Positions 1 to 14,382 of a DNA stretch of 47,874 nucleotides are shown here, piece after piece. The notes under the pieces were generated by a model. That model made no database searches. It was not told where the DNA came from and worked only from the letters and a program-made list of their open reading frames with translations. A program made the translations under genes and the position numbers. Each line of letters opens with the position of its first letter. The stretch's first letter is position 1. The stretch comes from an uncultured Olsenella sp. (GTDB taxonomy: Bacteria > Actinomycetota > Coriobacteriia > Coriobacteriales > Atopobiaceae): NCBI GenBank assembly GCA_900540955.1, contig UQIF01000017.1:1-47874 (forward strand). The letters are read 5' to 3'.

Positions 1-55
1 GAGCACGCGGCTCATACCCGCGATGTCACTGGTTCGAATCCAGTCACCGGTACCA
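1..55 (+). tRNA. tRNA-Met (CAT), 5' end outside window
   Basis: Only the 3' part is present. It shows an anticodon arm with stem CGCGG/CCGCG and loop CTCATAC (anticodon CAT), a T arm ACTGG/CCAGT with loop TTCGAAT, acceptor strand CACCGGT, discriminator A and an encoded CCA. The T loop is of elongator type and the anticodon stem lacks the three G-C pairs of initiator tRNA, so elongator Met is favoured. A lysidine-modified tRNA-Ile (CAT) cannot be excluded without the 5' half. tuf follows 71 bases later with no terminator between them; a short GCGGCG/CGCCGC hairpin lies at 65-84. Confidence 0.85.
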
Positions 56-126
56 GAGCTTCAGGCGGCGGCTTCGGTCGCCGCTCAGCATATGTAGCAG
101 TAAGTTCTTCCTAAAGGAGGATGGCA

Positions 127-1332
127 ATGGCCAAGGAGAAGTTCGACCGTTCTAAGCCGCACGTAAACATCGGTACGATTGGTCACGTCGACCACGGCAA
201 GACCACCACGACCGCCGCTATCACCAAGGTCCTCTCCGAGACCGAGGGCTGCAAGGCTGACTTCACCGCCTTCGAGAACATCGACAAGGCTCCCGAGGAG
301 CGTCAGCGCGGCATTACCATCAACGTTGCCCACATCGAGTACGAGACCTGGGAGCGCCACTACGCTCACGTCGACTGCCCGGGCCACGCTGACTACATCA
401 AGAACATGATCTCCGGCGCTGCTCAGATGGACGGCGCTATCCTGGTCATCGCTGCTACCGACGGCCCCATGGCTCAGACCCGCGAGCACATCCTCCTCGC
501 CCGTCAGGTCGGCGTCCCCTACATCATCGTCTTCCTGAACAAGTGCGACATGGTTGACGACGAGGAGCTTATCGACCTGGTCGAGATGGAGACCCGTGAC
601 CTCCTCTCCGAGTACGACTTCCCCGGCGACGACCTGCCGATCATCCGCGGCTCCGCTCTCGGCGCTCTCAACGGTGAGCAGAAGTGGGTCGACTCCATCA
701 TCGAGCTCATGCACGCCGTCGACGATTACATCCCGACCCCGGCCCGCGACGACGAGAAGCCGTTCCTGATGGCCATCGAGGACGTTATGACCATCTCCGG
801 CCGCGGCACCGTTGCTACCGGTCGTGTCGAGCGTGGCGTCCTGAAGATCAACGAGCCCGTCGAGATCGTCGGCATCAAGGAGACCCAGACCTCCGTTGCC
901 ACCGGCATCGAGATGTTCCGTAAGACCATGGACGAGTGCATGGCTGGCGACAACGTCGGCATCCTTCTCCGCGGCATCAAGCGCGAGCAGGTCGAGCGTG
1001 GCCAGGTTCTCTGCAAGCCGGGTTCCGTTACCCCGCACAAGAAGTTCACCGGCGAGATCTACGTCCTCACCAAGGAGGAGGGTGGCCGTCACACCCCGTT
1101 CTTCGCTGGTTACCGTCCGCAGTTCTACTTCCGCACCACGGACATCACCGGCGATGTCCAGGAGCTCACCGACTCCAACGGCACCAAGGTTGAGATGGCC
1201 ATGCCTGGCGACCACATCACCGTCACCTGCGAGCTTATCCACCCCATCGCTATGGAGCAGGGCCTCAAGTTCGCTATCCGCGAGGGTGGCCACACCGTCG
1301 GCGACGGCCGCGTGACCTCCATCATCGAGTAG
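127..1332 (+). CDS. tuf: elongation factor Tu
   Basis: EF-Tu is the GTPase that carries aminoacyl-tRNA to the ribosomal A site. The G1 motif GHVDHGKTT, the DCPGHADY switch II motif and the NKCD motif are visible in the first 140 residues, followed by the two beta-barrel domains, for 401 residues in all. An in-frame ATG lies at 121, but AAAGGAGG ends at 120, leaving no spacing. The ATG at 127 gives a 6-base spacer and the usual MAKEKF start, so it is preferred. The gene is not in its common place after fusA. It stands alone behind a tRNA gene, probably co-transcribed with it, and ends at its own terminator. Confidence 0.98.
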   Translation: MAKEKFDRSKPHVNIGTIGHVDHGKTTTTAAITKVLSETEGCKADFTAFENIDKAPEERQRGITINVAHIEYETWERHYAHVDCPGHADYIKNMISGAAQMDGAILVIAATDGPMAQTREHILLARQVGVPYIIVFLNKCDMVDDEELIDLVEMETRDLLSEYDFPGDDLPIIRGSALGALNGEQKWVDSIIELMHAVDDYIPTPARDDEKPFLMAIEDVMTISGRGTVATGRVERGVLKINEPVEIVGIKETQTSVATGIEMFRKTMDECMAGDNVGILLRGIKREQVERGQVLCKPGSVTPHKKFTGEIYVLTKEEGGRHTPFFAGYRPQFYFRTTDITGDVQELTDSNGTKVEMAMPGDHITVTCELIHPIAMEQGLKFAIREGGHTVGDGRVTSIIE

Positions 1333-1358
1333 ATTTAGTTTCTTTCTCAGCTTGATTA

Positions 1359-1391
1359 CCCGGCGTCCGATTGGGCGCCGGGTTTTCTTTT
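1359..1391 (+). terminator. Rho-independent terminator of tuf
   Basis: A 7-bp G+C stem, CCCGGCG (1359-1365) with CGCCGGG (1376-1382), is followed by a T-rich run TTTTCTTTT. It lies 26 bases after the tuf stop codon. Confidence 0.92.
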
Positions 1392-1447
1392 CCTTCTTCC
1401 CATATGTGTTGCAGTTATGTGCAGGAAGGCAAAGATTGCGCAGGTGC

Positions 1448-1477
1448 TTGACACCAAAAGCGCTTCTACTGTATTGT
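1448..1477 (+). promoter_or_regulatory. sigma-A promoter for rpmG / tRNA-Trp / secE-nusG
   Basis: A consensus -35 box TTGACA (1448-1453) is followed after 18 bases by TATTGT (1472-1477). It sits between the tuf terminator and rpmG and is the first promoter for the rpmG-trnW-secE-nusG unit. Confidence 0.8.
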
Positions 1478-1535
1478 TTACCACCGCGTCACTCCGAATA
1501 AAGACACGGAGATGACAACGTGTTCAGGAGGATTC

Positions 1536-1685
1536 ATGCGTACTCTGGTTACTCTTGCGTGCACTGAGTGCAAGCGCCGCAACTACACCACGGACAAGAA
1601 CAAGGCAAACAACCCCGATCGCATGGAGTTGAAGAAGTATTGCCGTTGGTGCCGTAAGCACACGCTCCACAAGGAGACCCGCTAA
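1536..1685 (+). CDS. rpmG: 50S ribosomal protein L33 (zinc-binding form)
   Basis: A 49-residue protein starting MRTLVTLACTEC. Two cysteine pairs, CTEC near residue 9 and CRWC near residue 36, form the zinc ribbon of the C+ type of L33. L33 is a small protein of the large subunit near the E site. The start is fixed by CAGGAGG at 1525-1531 just upstream of ATG 1536. It lies ahead of tRNA-Trp and secE, a very common order in Gram-positive bacteria, and uses the same strong codon bias as the surrounding ribosomal genes. The zinc form suggests that a cysteine-free paralogue, if any, is elsewhere. Confidence 0.97.
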   Translation: MRTLVTLACTECKRRNYTTDKNKANNPDRMELKKYCRWCRKHTLHKETR

Positions 1686-1710
1686 ACTTTAGCGGTGGGT
1701 CTTCACTCAC

Positions 1711-1786
1711 AGGCCAGTAGCTCCAATGGTAGAGCGGCGGTCTCCAAAACCGTTTGTTGAGGGTTCGAGTCCTTCCTGGCCTGCCA
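1711..1786 (+). tRNA. tRNA-Trp (CCA)
   Basis: A complete 76-base tRNA: acceptor strands AGGCCAG/CTGGCCT, an anticodon loop CTCCAAA giving anticodon CCA, a T loop TTCGAGT, discriminator G and an encoded CCA. It sits between rpmG and secE. Confidence 0.97.
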
Positions 1787-1795
1787 GATTTCACC

Positions 1796-1827
1796 ACCGG
1801 CTTTCCCGAAAGGGTTAGCCGGTTTCT
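1796..1827 (+). terminator. hairpin between tRNA-Trp and secE (weak terminator or processing site)
   Basis: ACCGGCT (1796-1802) pairs with AGCCGGT (1817-1823), with an inner CCC/GGG pair around GAAA. Only TTT follows, so termination would be inefficient. Partial read-through into secE or a role in tRNA 3' processing is as likely. Confidence 0.5.
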
Positions 1828-1856
1828 ATGTACAGAACTATTTAGGGAGATCGCCC

Positions 1857-2225
1857 ATGGCGAACAAGGACCGTCAAAAGAGGAGTGCCCGCAAGGCACG
1901 CGCCGATGAGCGCGCCCGCCTTGAGGCCATCCAGGCGTCTTCTGCTCCTGCCGGGGATTCCCAGGCTGCGCCGAAGAAGGCTGAGGCTCCTAAGGCCGTC
2001 GCAAAGGCCGAGAAGAACAAGAAGCCCGGCTTCTTTAAGCGCATCGCCAACTGGTTCGGTGACGTCAAGACCGAGATGCGCCGCGTGACGTGGCCCACCA
2101 AGGACGAGCTCAAGTCCTACTCCGTGGCCGTCATCGCCATGCTCATCGTCTTCGGCGTTCTCATTTGGCTTGTCGACACCGGTATCGTCGCCGTCCTGGC
2201 GGGCTTCACCGGTCTGAGGGGGTAG
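1857..2225 (+). CDS. secE: preprotein translocase subunit SecE
   Basis: SecE is the small subunit that clamps the SecY channel. The first 60 residues are an Ala/Lys-rich, charged stretch of low complexity. The conserved core follows: an amphipathic helix with the signature EMRRVTWPTKDEL at about residues 73-85, then one membrane helix at about residues 89-107. At 122 residues it is of the single-helix type usual outside Proteobacteria, with a long N-terminal extension. ATG 1857 follows TTTAGGGAGA. nusG starts 3 bases after the stop, so the two are translated together. SecY is encoded at 37447 in this window. Confidence 0.96.
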   Translation: MANKDRQKRSARKARADERARLEAIQASSAPAGDSQAAPKKAEAPKAVAKAEKNKKPGFFKRIANWFGDVKTEMRRVTWPTKDELKSYSVAVIAMLIVFGVLIWLVDTGIVAVLAGFTGLRG

Positions 2226-2228
2226 GCA

Positions 2229-2783
2229 ATGGCAAAGCGTTGGTACGTTATCCACACTTACTCCGGTTACGAGAACAAGGTCAAGACCGACCTTGAGCAC
2301 CGTATCGAGATCTACGGCCTGCAGGACAAGGTCGTCGACATCAAGATCCCGACCGAGGAAGTCACCGAGCTCAAAGAGGGCGGTAAGCGCGAGACCAAGG
2401 AAAACAAGGTTTTCCCGAGCTACGTTCTCGTTCGCATGGAGGTCGACGACAACACTTGGGCTGTTGTCCGCAATACCCCCGGCGTTACCGGTTTCGTCGG
2501 CCTCGACGGCAAGCCCACGCCGCTTCGCCGCGATGAGTTCGACAAGATCATGCGTCGTTCTGGAGATCGCTCTGCTCGCTCTACTGAGCCTGCTCCCAAG
2601 CGCACCAACATCAACCTCGAGGTCGGTCAGGCCATCAAGGTTGTCTCTGGTCCGCTTGCCGACTTCGATGGCCAGGTTTCCGAGGTCATGTCTGAGTCCG
2701 GCAAGGTTAAGGTCCTGCTCACCATCTTTGGACGCGAAACCGCCGTTGAGCTTACCCTCGACCAGATCGCCACGATCGGCTAG
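2229..2783 (+). CDS. nusG: transcription termination/antitermination factor NusG
   Basis: NusG binds the RNA polymerase clamp and modulates pausing and termination. The 184-residue protein has the NGN domain (RWYVIHTYSGYENKV near the start, then PGVTGFVG near residue 90) and a C-terminal KOW domain (VVSGPLADFDGQV). The region between them (residues about 105-125) is a short Ser/Arg-rich linker. There is no domain II insertion. It directly follows secE. Confidence 0.97.
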   Translation: MAKRWYVIHTYSGYENKVKTDLEHRIEIYGLQDKVVDIKIPTEEVTELKEGGKRETKENKVFPSYVLVRMEVDDNTWAVVRNTPGVTGFVGLDGKPTPLRRDEFDKIMRRSGDRSARSTEPAPKRTNINLEVGQAIKVVSGPLADFDGQVSEVMSESGKVKVLLTIFGRETAVELTLDQIATIG

Positions 2784-2876
2784 AAATCCCGTTCGGACCC
2801 GTTCCCGTGAGGGATTGCTTCTCGGGCCGGCGCTTACATAGTTCGTTATCTTCCTACTAAATTCCAGGAGGTTCTC

Positions 2877-3302
2877 ATGGCCAAGAAGGTCACGAAGTTC
2901 ATCAAGCTCCAGATTCCCGCAGGCGCCGCAAACCCCGCGCCTCCCGTTGGTCCCGCCCTTGGCGCCGCCGGCGTGAACATCATGCAGTTCTGCCAGGCCT
3001 TCAACGCTGCCACCAAGGACAAGTCCGGCGACATCATCCCTGTCGAGATTACCGTCTATGAGGACAAGTCCTTCGACTTCGTCACCAAGACCCCGCCCGC
3101 GGCCAAGCTCATCCTCAAGGAGCTCGGCATCAAGAGCGGCTCCGGCGTGCCTCAGCGCGACAAGGTCGGCCAGCTCTCCCAGGAGCAGCTCACCAAGATC
3201 GCTGAGATCAAGATGCCGGACCTCAACGCCAACGACATTGAGGCTGCCAAGAAGATTGTCGCCGGCACCGCCCGCTCCATGGGCGTCACCGTCGCCGAGT
3301 AA
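2877..3302 (+). CDS. rplK: 50S ribosomal protein L11
   Basis: L11 forms the GTPase-associated centre of the large subunit with 23S rRNA and the L10-L12 stalk. The 141-residue protein starts MAKKVTKFIKLQIPAG and has the proline-rich PAPPVGPALG segment of the N-terminal domain and the C-terminal rRNA-binding helices. ATG 2877 is preceded by CAGGAGG. The 93-base gap from nusG holds an imperfect AATCCC/GGGATT pairing but no clear terminator, so read-through from nusG is likely. Confidence 0.98.
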   Translation: MAKKVTKFIKLQIPAGAANPAPPVGPALGAAGVNIMQFCQAFNAATKDKSGDIIPVEITVYEDKSFDFVTKTPPAAKLILKELGIKSGSGVPQRDKVGQLSQEQLTKIAEIKMPDLNANDIEAAKKIVAGTARSMGVTVAE

Positions 3303-3321
3303 CTTAAATACACGGCACCAC

Positions 3322-3343
3322 GCGCCCTCACCTGTGGGGGCGC
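3322..3343 (+). other. stem-loop in the rplK-rplA gap
   Basis: GCGCCC (3322-3327) pairs with GGGCGC (3338-3343), and the stem continues inward through T-G and CAC/GTG to a tiny loop. No T run follows, so it looks like a stabilising or processing hairpin and not a terminator. Confidence 0.5.
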
Positions 3344-3373
3344 TTATCCAGTAGTGCGGGAAACCGCAGAAGA

Positions 3374-3407
3374 TGTGGGAGGGCGCATGCCCGCTGACCA
3401 CAGGAGG
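3374..3407 (+). promoter_or_regulatory. candidate L1-binding mRNA site overlapping the rplA ribosome binding region
   Basis: TGTGG (3374-3378) pairs with CCACA (3398-3402). An asymmetric internal loop (GA opposite GCTGA) leads to an inner stem GGGC-GCAT-GCCC. This stem/asymmetric-loop/stem layout, just ahead of AGGAGG at 3402-3407, resembles the autoregulatory L1 site known in front of rplA in Firmicutes. The match is by eye and from memory. Confidence 0.6.
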
Positions 3408-3414
3408 TATTTGA

Positions 3415-4119
3415 ATGCCTAAGCACGGTAAGAACTACAACAACAGCGCCGCCAAGGTGGACTCCGCCAAGCTCTACACCCCGAAGGAGGCCATGACCCT
3501 CGTCAAGGAGCTCGCCTCCGCCAAGTTCGACGAGACCGTCGAGGTTTCCATCCGCCTCGGCGTCGACACCCGTAAGGCCGACCAGAACGTCCGTGGCTCC
3601 ATCTCCCTGCCCCACGGTACTGGCAAGACCGTTCGCGTCGCCGTCTTCGCCGAGGGCGAGAAGGCCCGCGAGGCCGAGGAGGCCGGCGCCGACATCGTTG
3701 GCTCCGACGAGCTCGTCGCCCAGATTCAGAAGGGCGAGATCAACTTCGACGCCGCCATCGCCACCCCGAACATGATGGCCAAGGTTGGTCGCATCGGTAA
3801 GATCCTCGGCCCCCGTGGCCTCATGCCGAACCCCAAGCTCGGCACCGTGACCATGGACGTCGCCAAGATGGTCTCCGAGCTCAAGGCTGGCCGTGTCGAG
3901 TACCGCGCCGATCGTTACGGCATCTGCCACGTTCCCATGGGCAAGGCTTCCTTCGACGTCGAGAAGCTCGTCGAGAACTACGCCGCTCTCTACACCGAGA
4001 TCCTGCGCGTGAAGCCCTCCAGCGCCAAGGGCAAGTACGTCAAGTCCGTGGCCGTCTCCTCGACCATGGGCCCTGGCGTCAAGATCGACTCCAGCGTTAC
4101 CCGCGACTTCCTCGCTTAG
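3415..4119 (+). CDS. rplA: 50S ribosomal protein L1
   Basis: L1 builds the mobile L1 stalk that helps release deacylated tRNA from the E site, and in many bacteria it represses its own mRNA. The 234-residue length is normal. The signature KILGPRGLMPNPKLGTVT is at about residues 129-146. ATG 3415 lies 7 bases after AGGAGG, and the candidate L1-binding hairpin immediately precedes that site. The next gene, rplJ, is 300 bases away and has its own promoter and leader. Confidence 0.98.
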   Translation: MPKHGKNYNNSAAKVDSAKLYTPKEAMTLVKELASAKFDETVEVSIRLGVDTRKADQNVRGSISLPHGTGKTVRVAVFAEGEKAREAEEAGADIVGSDELVAQIQKGEINFDAAIATPNMMAKVGRIGKILGPRGLMPNPKLGTVTMDVAKMVSELKAGRVEYRADRYGICHVPMGKASFDVEKLVENYAALYTEILRVKPSSAKGKYVKSVAVSSTMGPGVKIDSSVTRDFLA

Positions 4120-4133
4120 TAGCAAAGCTATAG

Positions 4134-4149
4134 CTTCTATTTGTAGAAG
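4134..4149 (+). other. short hairpin after rplA
   Basis: CTTCTA (4134-4139) and TAGAAG (4144-4149) form a 6-bp stem 15 bases after the rplA stop. The tail TTGTAG is poor in T, so any termination would be weak. Confidence 0.35.
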
Positions 4150-4162
4150 TTGTAGTGTGCTT

Positions 4163-4213
4163 GACGGACGTCTTGTGCAATGCCAAACTAGGCAATTGCG
4201 CAAGACGTCCGTC
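4163..4213. repeat. long near-perfect inverted repeat upstream of the rplJL leader
   Basis: The arms start GACGGACGTCTTG (from 4163) and end CAAGACGTCCGTC (at 4213). Each arm is about 22 bases and they differ only by one G-T pair and one bulged A, around a loop of about 6 bases. As RNA it would be a very stable hairpin ending rplA transcription. As DNA it overlaps the -35 box of the rplJL promoter candidate, so it could be an operator. Confidence 0.8.
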
Positions 4214-4224
4214 TTGTGTATACA
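4196..4224 (+). promoter_or_regulatory. candidate promoter of rplJ-rplL
   Basis: TTGCGC (4196-4201), 17 bases, then TATACA (4219-4224). The -10 box is good and the -35 is moderate. Transcription would begin just before the L10 leader, the expected place for an rplJL promoter. Confidence 0.55.
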
Positions 4225-4232
4225 TAGCACGT

Positions 4233-4300
4233 TCCGCTGCCAAAGATAGCCGGTGCCGAAAGGCTCAAAGGGGAGTACCCGCCTGCCGAGGTGGTCTCAG
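4233..4300 (+). promoter_or_regulatory. L10 leader (ribosomal protein L10-L12 mRNA binding element)
   Basis: The segments CTGCCAAAGATAGCCGGTG, AAGGGGAGTACCC and GCCTGCCGAGGTGGT reproduce the conserved kinked-stem element that precedes rplJ in most bacteria. It mimics the L10-binding site of 23S rRNA and binds the L10(L12) complex. An intrinsic terminator at 4315 lies directly downstream, as expected for control by attenuation. Confidence 0.88.
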
Positions 4301-4314
4301 AGATAGCATCTTCG

Positions 4315-4353
4315 AGAACCCCGCTTTGGCTGTGCCAGGTGGGGTTCTTTTCT
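4315..4353 (+). terminator. attenuator of the rplJL leader
   Basis: AGAACCCC (4315-4322) pairs with GGGGTTCT (4341-4348), with an inner TGGC/GCCA stem, and is followed by TTTTCT. It lies between the L10 leader and the rplJ start, so it must be read through for rplJ-rplL expression. Control of this terminator by L10 binding is inferred from the Bacillus precedent. Confidence 0.85.
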
Positions 4354-4419
4354 GCGAGAAGGGCCCGCCCAGAAATCGGCGGCTCGTGCCCGGAAGCAGA
4401 ACACAAGGAGGTGTAATCA

Positions 4420-4941
4420 ATGCCCTGCAAAGCAAACGTCAACATGCTCGACAAGGTCTCCGAGTCCATCGAGAACTCCAAGGGTGTCTTCGTGGTCAAC
4501 TACCTCGGTCTCACCGTTAAGGAGTCTCAGGAGGTCCGCCGCGCCCTGCGCGCGGCCGGCGCCGAGATGAAGGTGTTCAAGAACAACATCGTCAAGCTCG
4601 GTCTCGAGAAGGCTGGCCTGCCCGACATCAGCGAGACCCTCGCTGGTCCGTGCGCCTACGTCTTCTACGAGAAGGACGCCGTCGCCGCTGCCAAGGTGAT
4701 CAAGGAGCAGTCCGAGAAGCTCAAGAAGATGGAGTTCGTCGCCGGCATCGCCGACGGTACCGCTCTGTCCGCGGAGGAGACCAAGGCCTACGCCGATCTG
4801 CCCTCTCACGAGGAGCTCCTGGCCAAGCTCGTGTTCGTCATCGCGAGCCCGCTCTCTGGTATCGCCCAGGTTTGCGCCGGTCCCGCCCGTGGCCTCGCCA
4901 CTGCGCTCAAGGCCATCGCCGACCAGAAGGAGGCCGCGTAA
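4420..4941 (+). CDS. rplJ: 50S ribosomal protein L10
   Basis: L10 anchors the L7/L12 dimers of the ribosomal stalk. The 173-residue protein has the rRNA-binding N-terminal domain (VVNYLGLTVKESQEVRRALR, about residues 25-44, and FKNNIVKLGLEKAG, about residues 53-66) and the C-terminal helix that carries L12 dimers. ATG 4420 follows AAGGAGG at 4406-4412. Expression should be governed by the upstream L10 leader and attenuator. rplL follows after 100 bases. Confidence 0.98.
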   Translation: MPCKANVNMLDKVSESIENSKGVFVVNYLGLTVKESQEVRRALRAAGAEMKVFKNNIVKLGLEKAGLPDISETLAGPCAYVFYEKDAVAAAKVIKEQSEKLKKMEFVAGIADGTALSAEETKAYADLPSHEELLAKLVFVIASPLSGIAQVCAGPARGLATALKAIADQKEAA

Positions 4942-5041
4942 ATTCACGCGCCTGCTTCGAAAGCAAATTTGCACTGCCAGCACCACCACATAAGACACCG
5001 GGCGACTCAGAACCGTTGCCCGCTACAAAAGGAGAATTGAC

Positions 5042-5422
5042 ATGGCTGTCACCAAGGATGAGATCATCGAGGCCCTCAAGGAGATGCCCGCCCTCGAGCT
5101 TTCCGAGCTCGTTCACGAGCTGGAGGACGTCTTCGGCGTCTCCGCCGCTGCTCCCGTGGCTGTTGCCGCTGCTCCCGCTGCCGGCGCTGCTGCTCCCGCT
5201 GAGGAGGAGAAGACCAACTTCGACGTCGTCCTCGAGGCTTTCGGCGACAACAAGATCGCTGTCATCAAGGTCGTCCGCGCCCTTACCTCCCTTGGCCTGA
5301 AGGAGGCCAAGGAGGTCGTCGAGGGTGCCCCCAAGGCCGTTCTCGAGGGTGCCAAGAAGGAGGACGCCGAGGCCGCCAAGAAGCAGCTCGAGGAGGCCGG
5401 CGCCACCGTCACCCTCAAGTAA
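5042..5422 (+). CDS. rplL: 50S ribosomal protein L7/L12
   Basis: The stalk protein that recruits translational GTPases. The 126-residue sequence has the N-terminal dimerisation helix, an Ala/Pro-rich hinge (about residues 38-58) and the C-terminal factor-binding domain ending in EEAGATVTLK. Within that domain is KTNFDVVLEAFGDNKIAVIK. A strong terminator follows at 5463. Confidence 0.98.
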   Translation: MAVTKDEIIEALKEMPALELSELVHELEDVFGVSAAAPVAVAAAPAAGAAAPAEEEKTNFDVVLEAFGDNKIAVIKVVRALTSLGLKEAKEVVEGAPKAVLEGAKKEDAEAAKKQLEEAGATVTLK

Positions 5423-5462
5423 GTTCGCTTACATTAGGGTTTCGGCATTTGCCATCCAAAAA

Positions 5463-5492
5463 GGGCCGTGCGTTCGCGCACGGCCCTTTTTT
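5463..5492 (+). terminator. terminator of the rplKAJL unit
   Basis: A perfect 10-bp stem GGGCCGTGCG/CGCACGGCCC closed by a TTCG tetraloop is followed by six T. It is one of the strongest terminators in the window and separates rplL from rpoB. Over the whole gap 5423-5755 I see this terminator, a reverse-strand small RNA unit and the rpoB promoter. Confidence 0.96.
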
Positions 5493-5534
5493 GTGCGGCG
5501 TTTAGTCGTTGAATCAAGAGCCTGCTAAAGGCAC

Positions 5535-5630
5535 AAAAAAAGCAGCCCGAAGGTAATCTTCGGGCTACTCATGATTTCTTCACAACTGATCTAGCAGCGA
5601 GTTTTCAAATCTGCAGGTAAACGCGCTAGC
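5535..5630 (-). ncRNA. predicted small RNA on the reverse strand between rplL and rpoB
   Basis: On the reverse strand a promoter (5665-5637) is followed about 65 bases later by a strong intrinsic terminator. The stem AGTAGCCCGAAG/CTTCGGGCTGCT has a U-G pair that exists only in the reverse-strand RNA, and seven T follow (complement of 5535-5541). The transcript would be about 95 bases with a first hairpin CTAGC-GCG/CGC-T-GCTAG near its 5' end. There is no gene on this strand for it to terminate. It could instead be a guard against antisense transcription. Function unknown. Confidence 0.55.
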
Positions 5631-5636
5631 CCATAA

Positions 5637-5665
5637 AAAATAAAGCATGAAGAGCCATAAGTCAA
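5637..5665 (-). promoter_or_regulatory. reverse-strand promoter of the predicted small RNA
   Basis: Read on the reverse strand: TTGACT (5665-5660), 17 bases, TATTTT (5642-5637). It is back to back with the rpoB promoter; only 9 bases separate the two -35 boxes. Confidence 0.6.
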
Positions 5666-5674
5666 GCCTGTACA

Positions 5675-5703
5675 TTGACCAAAACAGGTGCTTCGTCTAA
5701 ATT
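5675..5703 (+). promoter_or_regulatory. promoter of rpoB-rpoC
   Basis: TTGACC (5675-5680), 17 bases, TAAATT (5698-5703). The leader of about 45 bases contains CCTTC, which can pair with the GAAGG of the rpoB ribosome binding site. Confidence 0.7.
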
Positions 5704-5755
5704 ATTACGTTGCGACAATTGCCGCCTTCCACCCTTTTGAAGGAGGAAAAGCCTG

Positions 5756-9271
<3,516 letters not shown>

Positions 9272-9273
9272 CT

Positions 9274-13707
<4,434 letters not shown>

Positions 13708-13735
13708 GCCACGTCTGGTCCCATACCATGGCCAA

Positions 13736-13767
13736 GGCGGCCCCGTTTGCGCGGGGCCGCCTTTTTT
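13736..13767 (+). terminator. terminator of rpoBC
   Basis: GGCGGCCCC (13736-13744) pairs with GGGGCCGCC (13753-13761) and is followed by six T. It lies 28 bases after the rpoC stop. Confidence 0.95.
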
Positions 13768-13842
13768 GCACGTGCTACCCGTGATTTCAGCCTGCCGTGT
13801 GTGTACTCCGTGTGAAATGGATACGCCCGGCTCCGTGGCGTT

Positions 13843-13872
13843 TTGACAACTGCTTGCAAGCAAGCGTAAAGT
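13843..13872 (+). promoter_or_regulatory. promoter of the str operon (rpsL-rpsG-fusA-rpsJ)
   Basis: TTGACA (13843-13848), 18 bases, TAAAGT (13867-13872). The leader to rpsL is about 85 bases and contains a CAGC/GCTG hairpin. The sequence GGATACGCCCGG just upstream (13819-13830) recurs near two other ribosomal units. Confidence 0.8.
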
Positions 13873-13962
13873 TCATCGTCGCGTCAATCCGGGGCAGCGG
13901 TGCTGCGCAGCCCATGAATATGAGAATAACAGCACGTCGATAGGTATAAGAAGGAGAGAACT

Positions 13963-14334
13963 TTGCCTACTATCAACCAGCTCGTTCGCAACGGTCGCGT
14001 GAGCGTCAAGGCCAAGTCCAAGAACGCAGCCCTGCAGCACAACCCCCAGAAGCGTGGCGTCTGCACCCGCGTCTTCACCACCACCCCCAAGAAGCCGAAC
14101 TCGGCTCTTCGTAAGGTCGCCCGTGTCCGTCTTGTCAACGGCATCGAGGTCACCGCTTACATCCCCGGCGAGGGCCACAACCTCCAGGAGCACTCCATCG
14201 TCCTGATTCGCGGCGGCCGAGTCCGCGACCTGCCTGGTGTGCGTTACAAGATCGTCCGTGGCGCCTACGACTGCGCCGCCGTCCAGAACCGCGCCAAGGC
14301 CCGTTCTCGCTACGGCACCAAGCGCCCGAAGTAA
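13963..14334 (+). CDS. rpsL: 30S ribosomal protein S12 (Arg at position 88)
   Basis: S12 lies at the decoding centre and controls accuracy. The 123-residue protein shows the conserved TTTPKKPNSALRK loop with Lys43 intact and the second loop GGRVRDLPGVRYK. In most bacteria residue 88 of that loop is Lys (GGRVKDLPG); here the codon at 14224 is CGC, Arg. K88R (K87R in E. coli numbering) is a classical streptomycin-resistance substitution. TTG start at 13963 after AAGGAGAGAAC. First gene of the str operon. Confidence 0.98.
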   Translation: MPTINQLVRNGRVSVKAKSKNAALQHNPQKRGVCTRVFTTTPKKPNSALRKVARVRLVNGIEVTAYIPGEGHNLQEHSIVLIRGGRVRDLPGVRYKIVRGAYDCAAVQNRAKARSRYGTKRPK

Positions 14335-14382
14335 GACGACTTACACGCAAACACTCGCTCTTAGTTCTTAAGGAGATATCAC

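Noticed and set aside
121..126. Alternative start ATG 121 for tuf
   Set aside because: AAAGGAGG ends at 120, leaving no spacer. ATG 127 has correct spacing and the standard EF-Tu N-terminus.
5486..5575. 15-codon frame on the reverse strand inside the predicted small RNA (starts MSSPKITFG)
   Set aside because: It overlaps the terminator stem, has a weak ribosome binding site and runs past the T tract, so it would not be fully transcribed.
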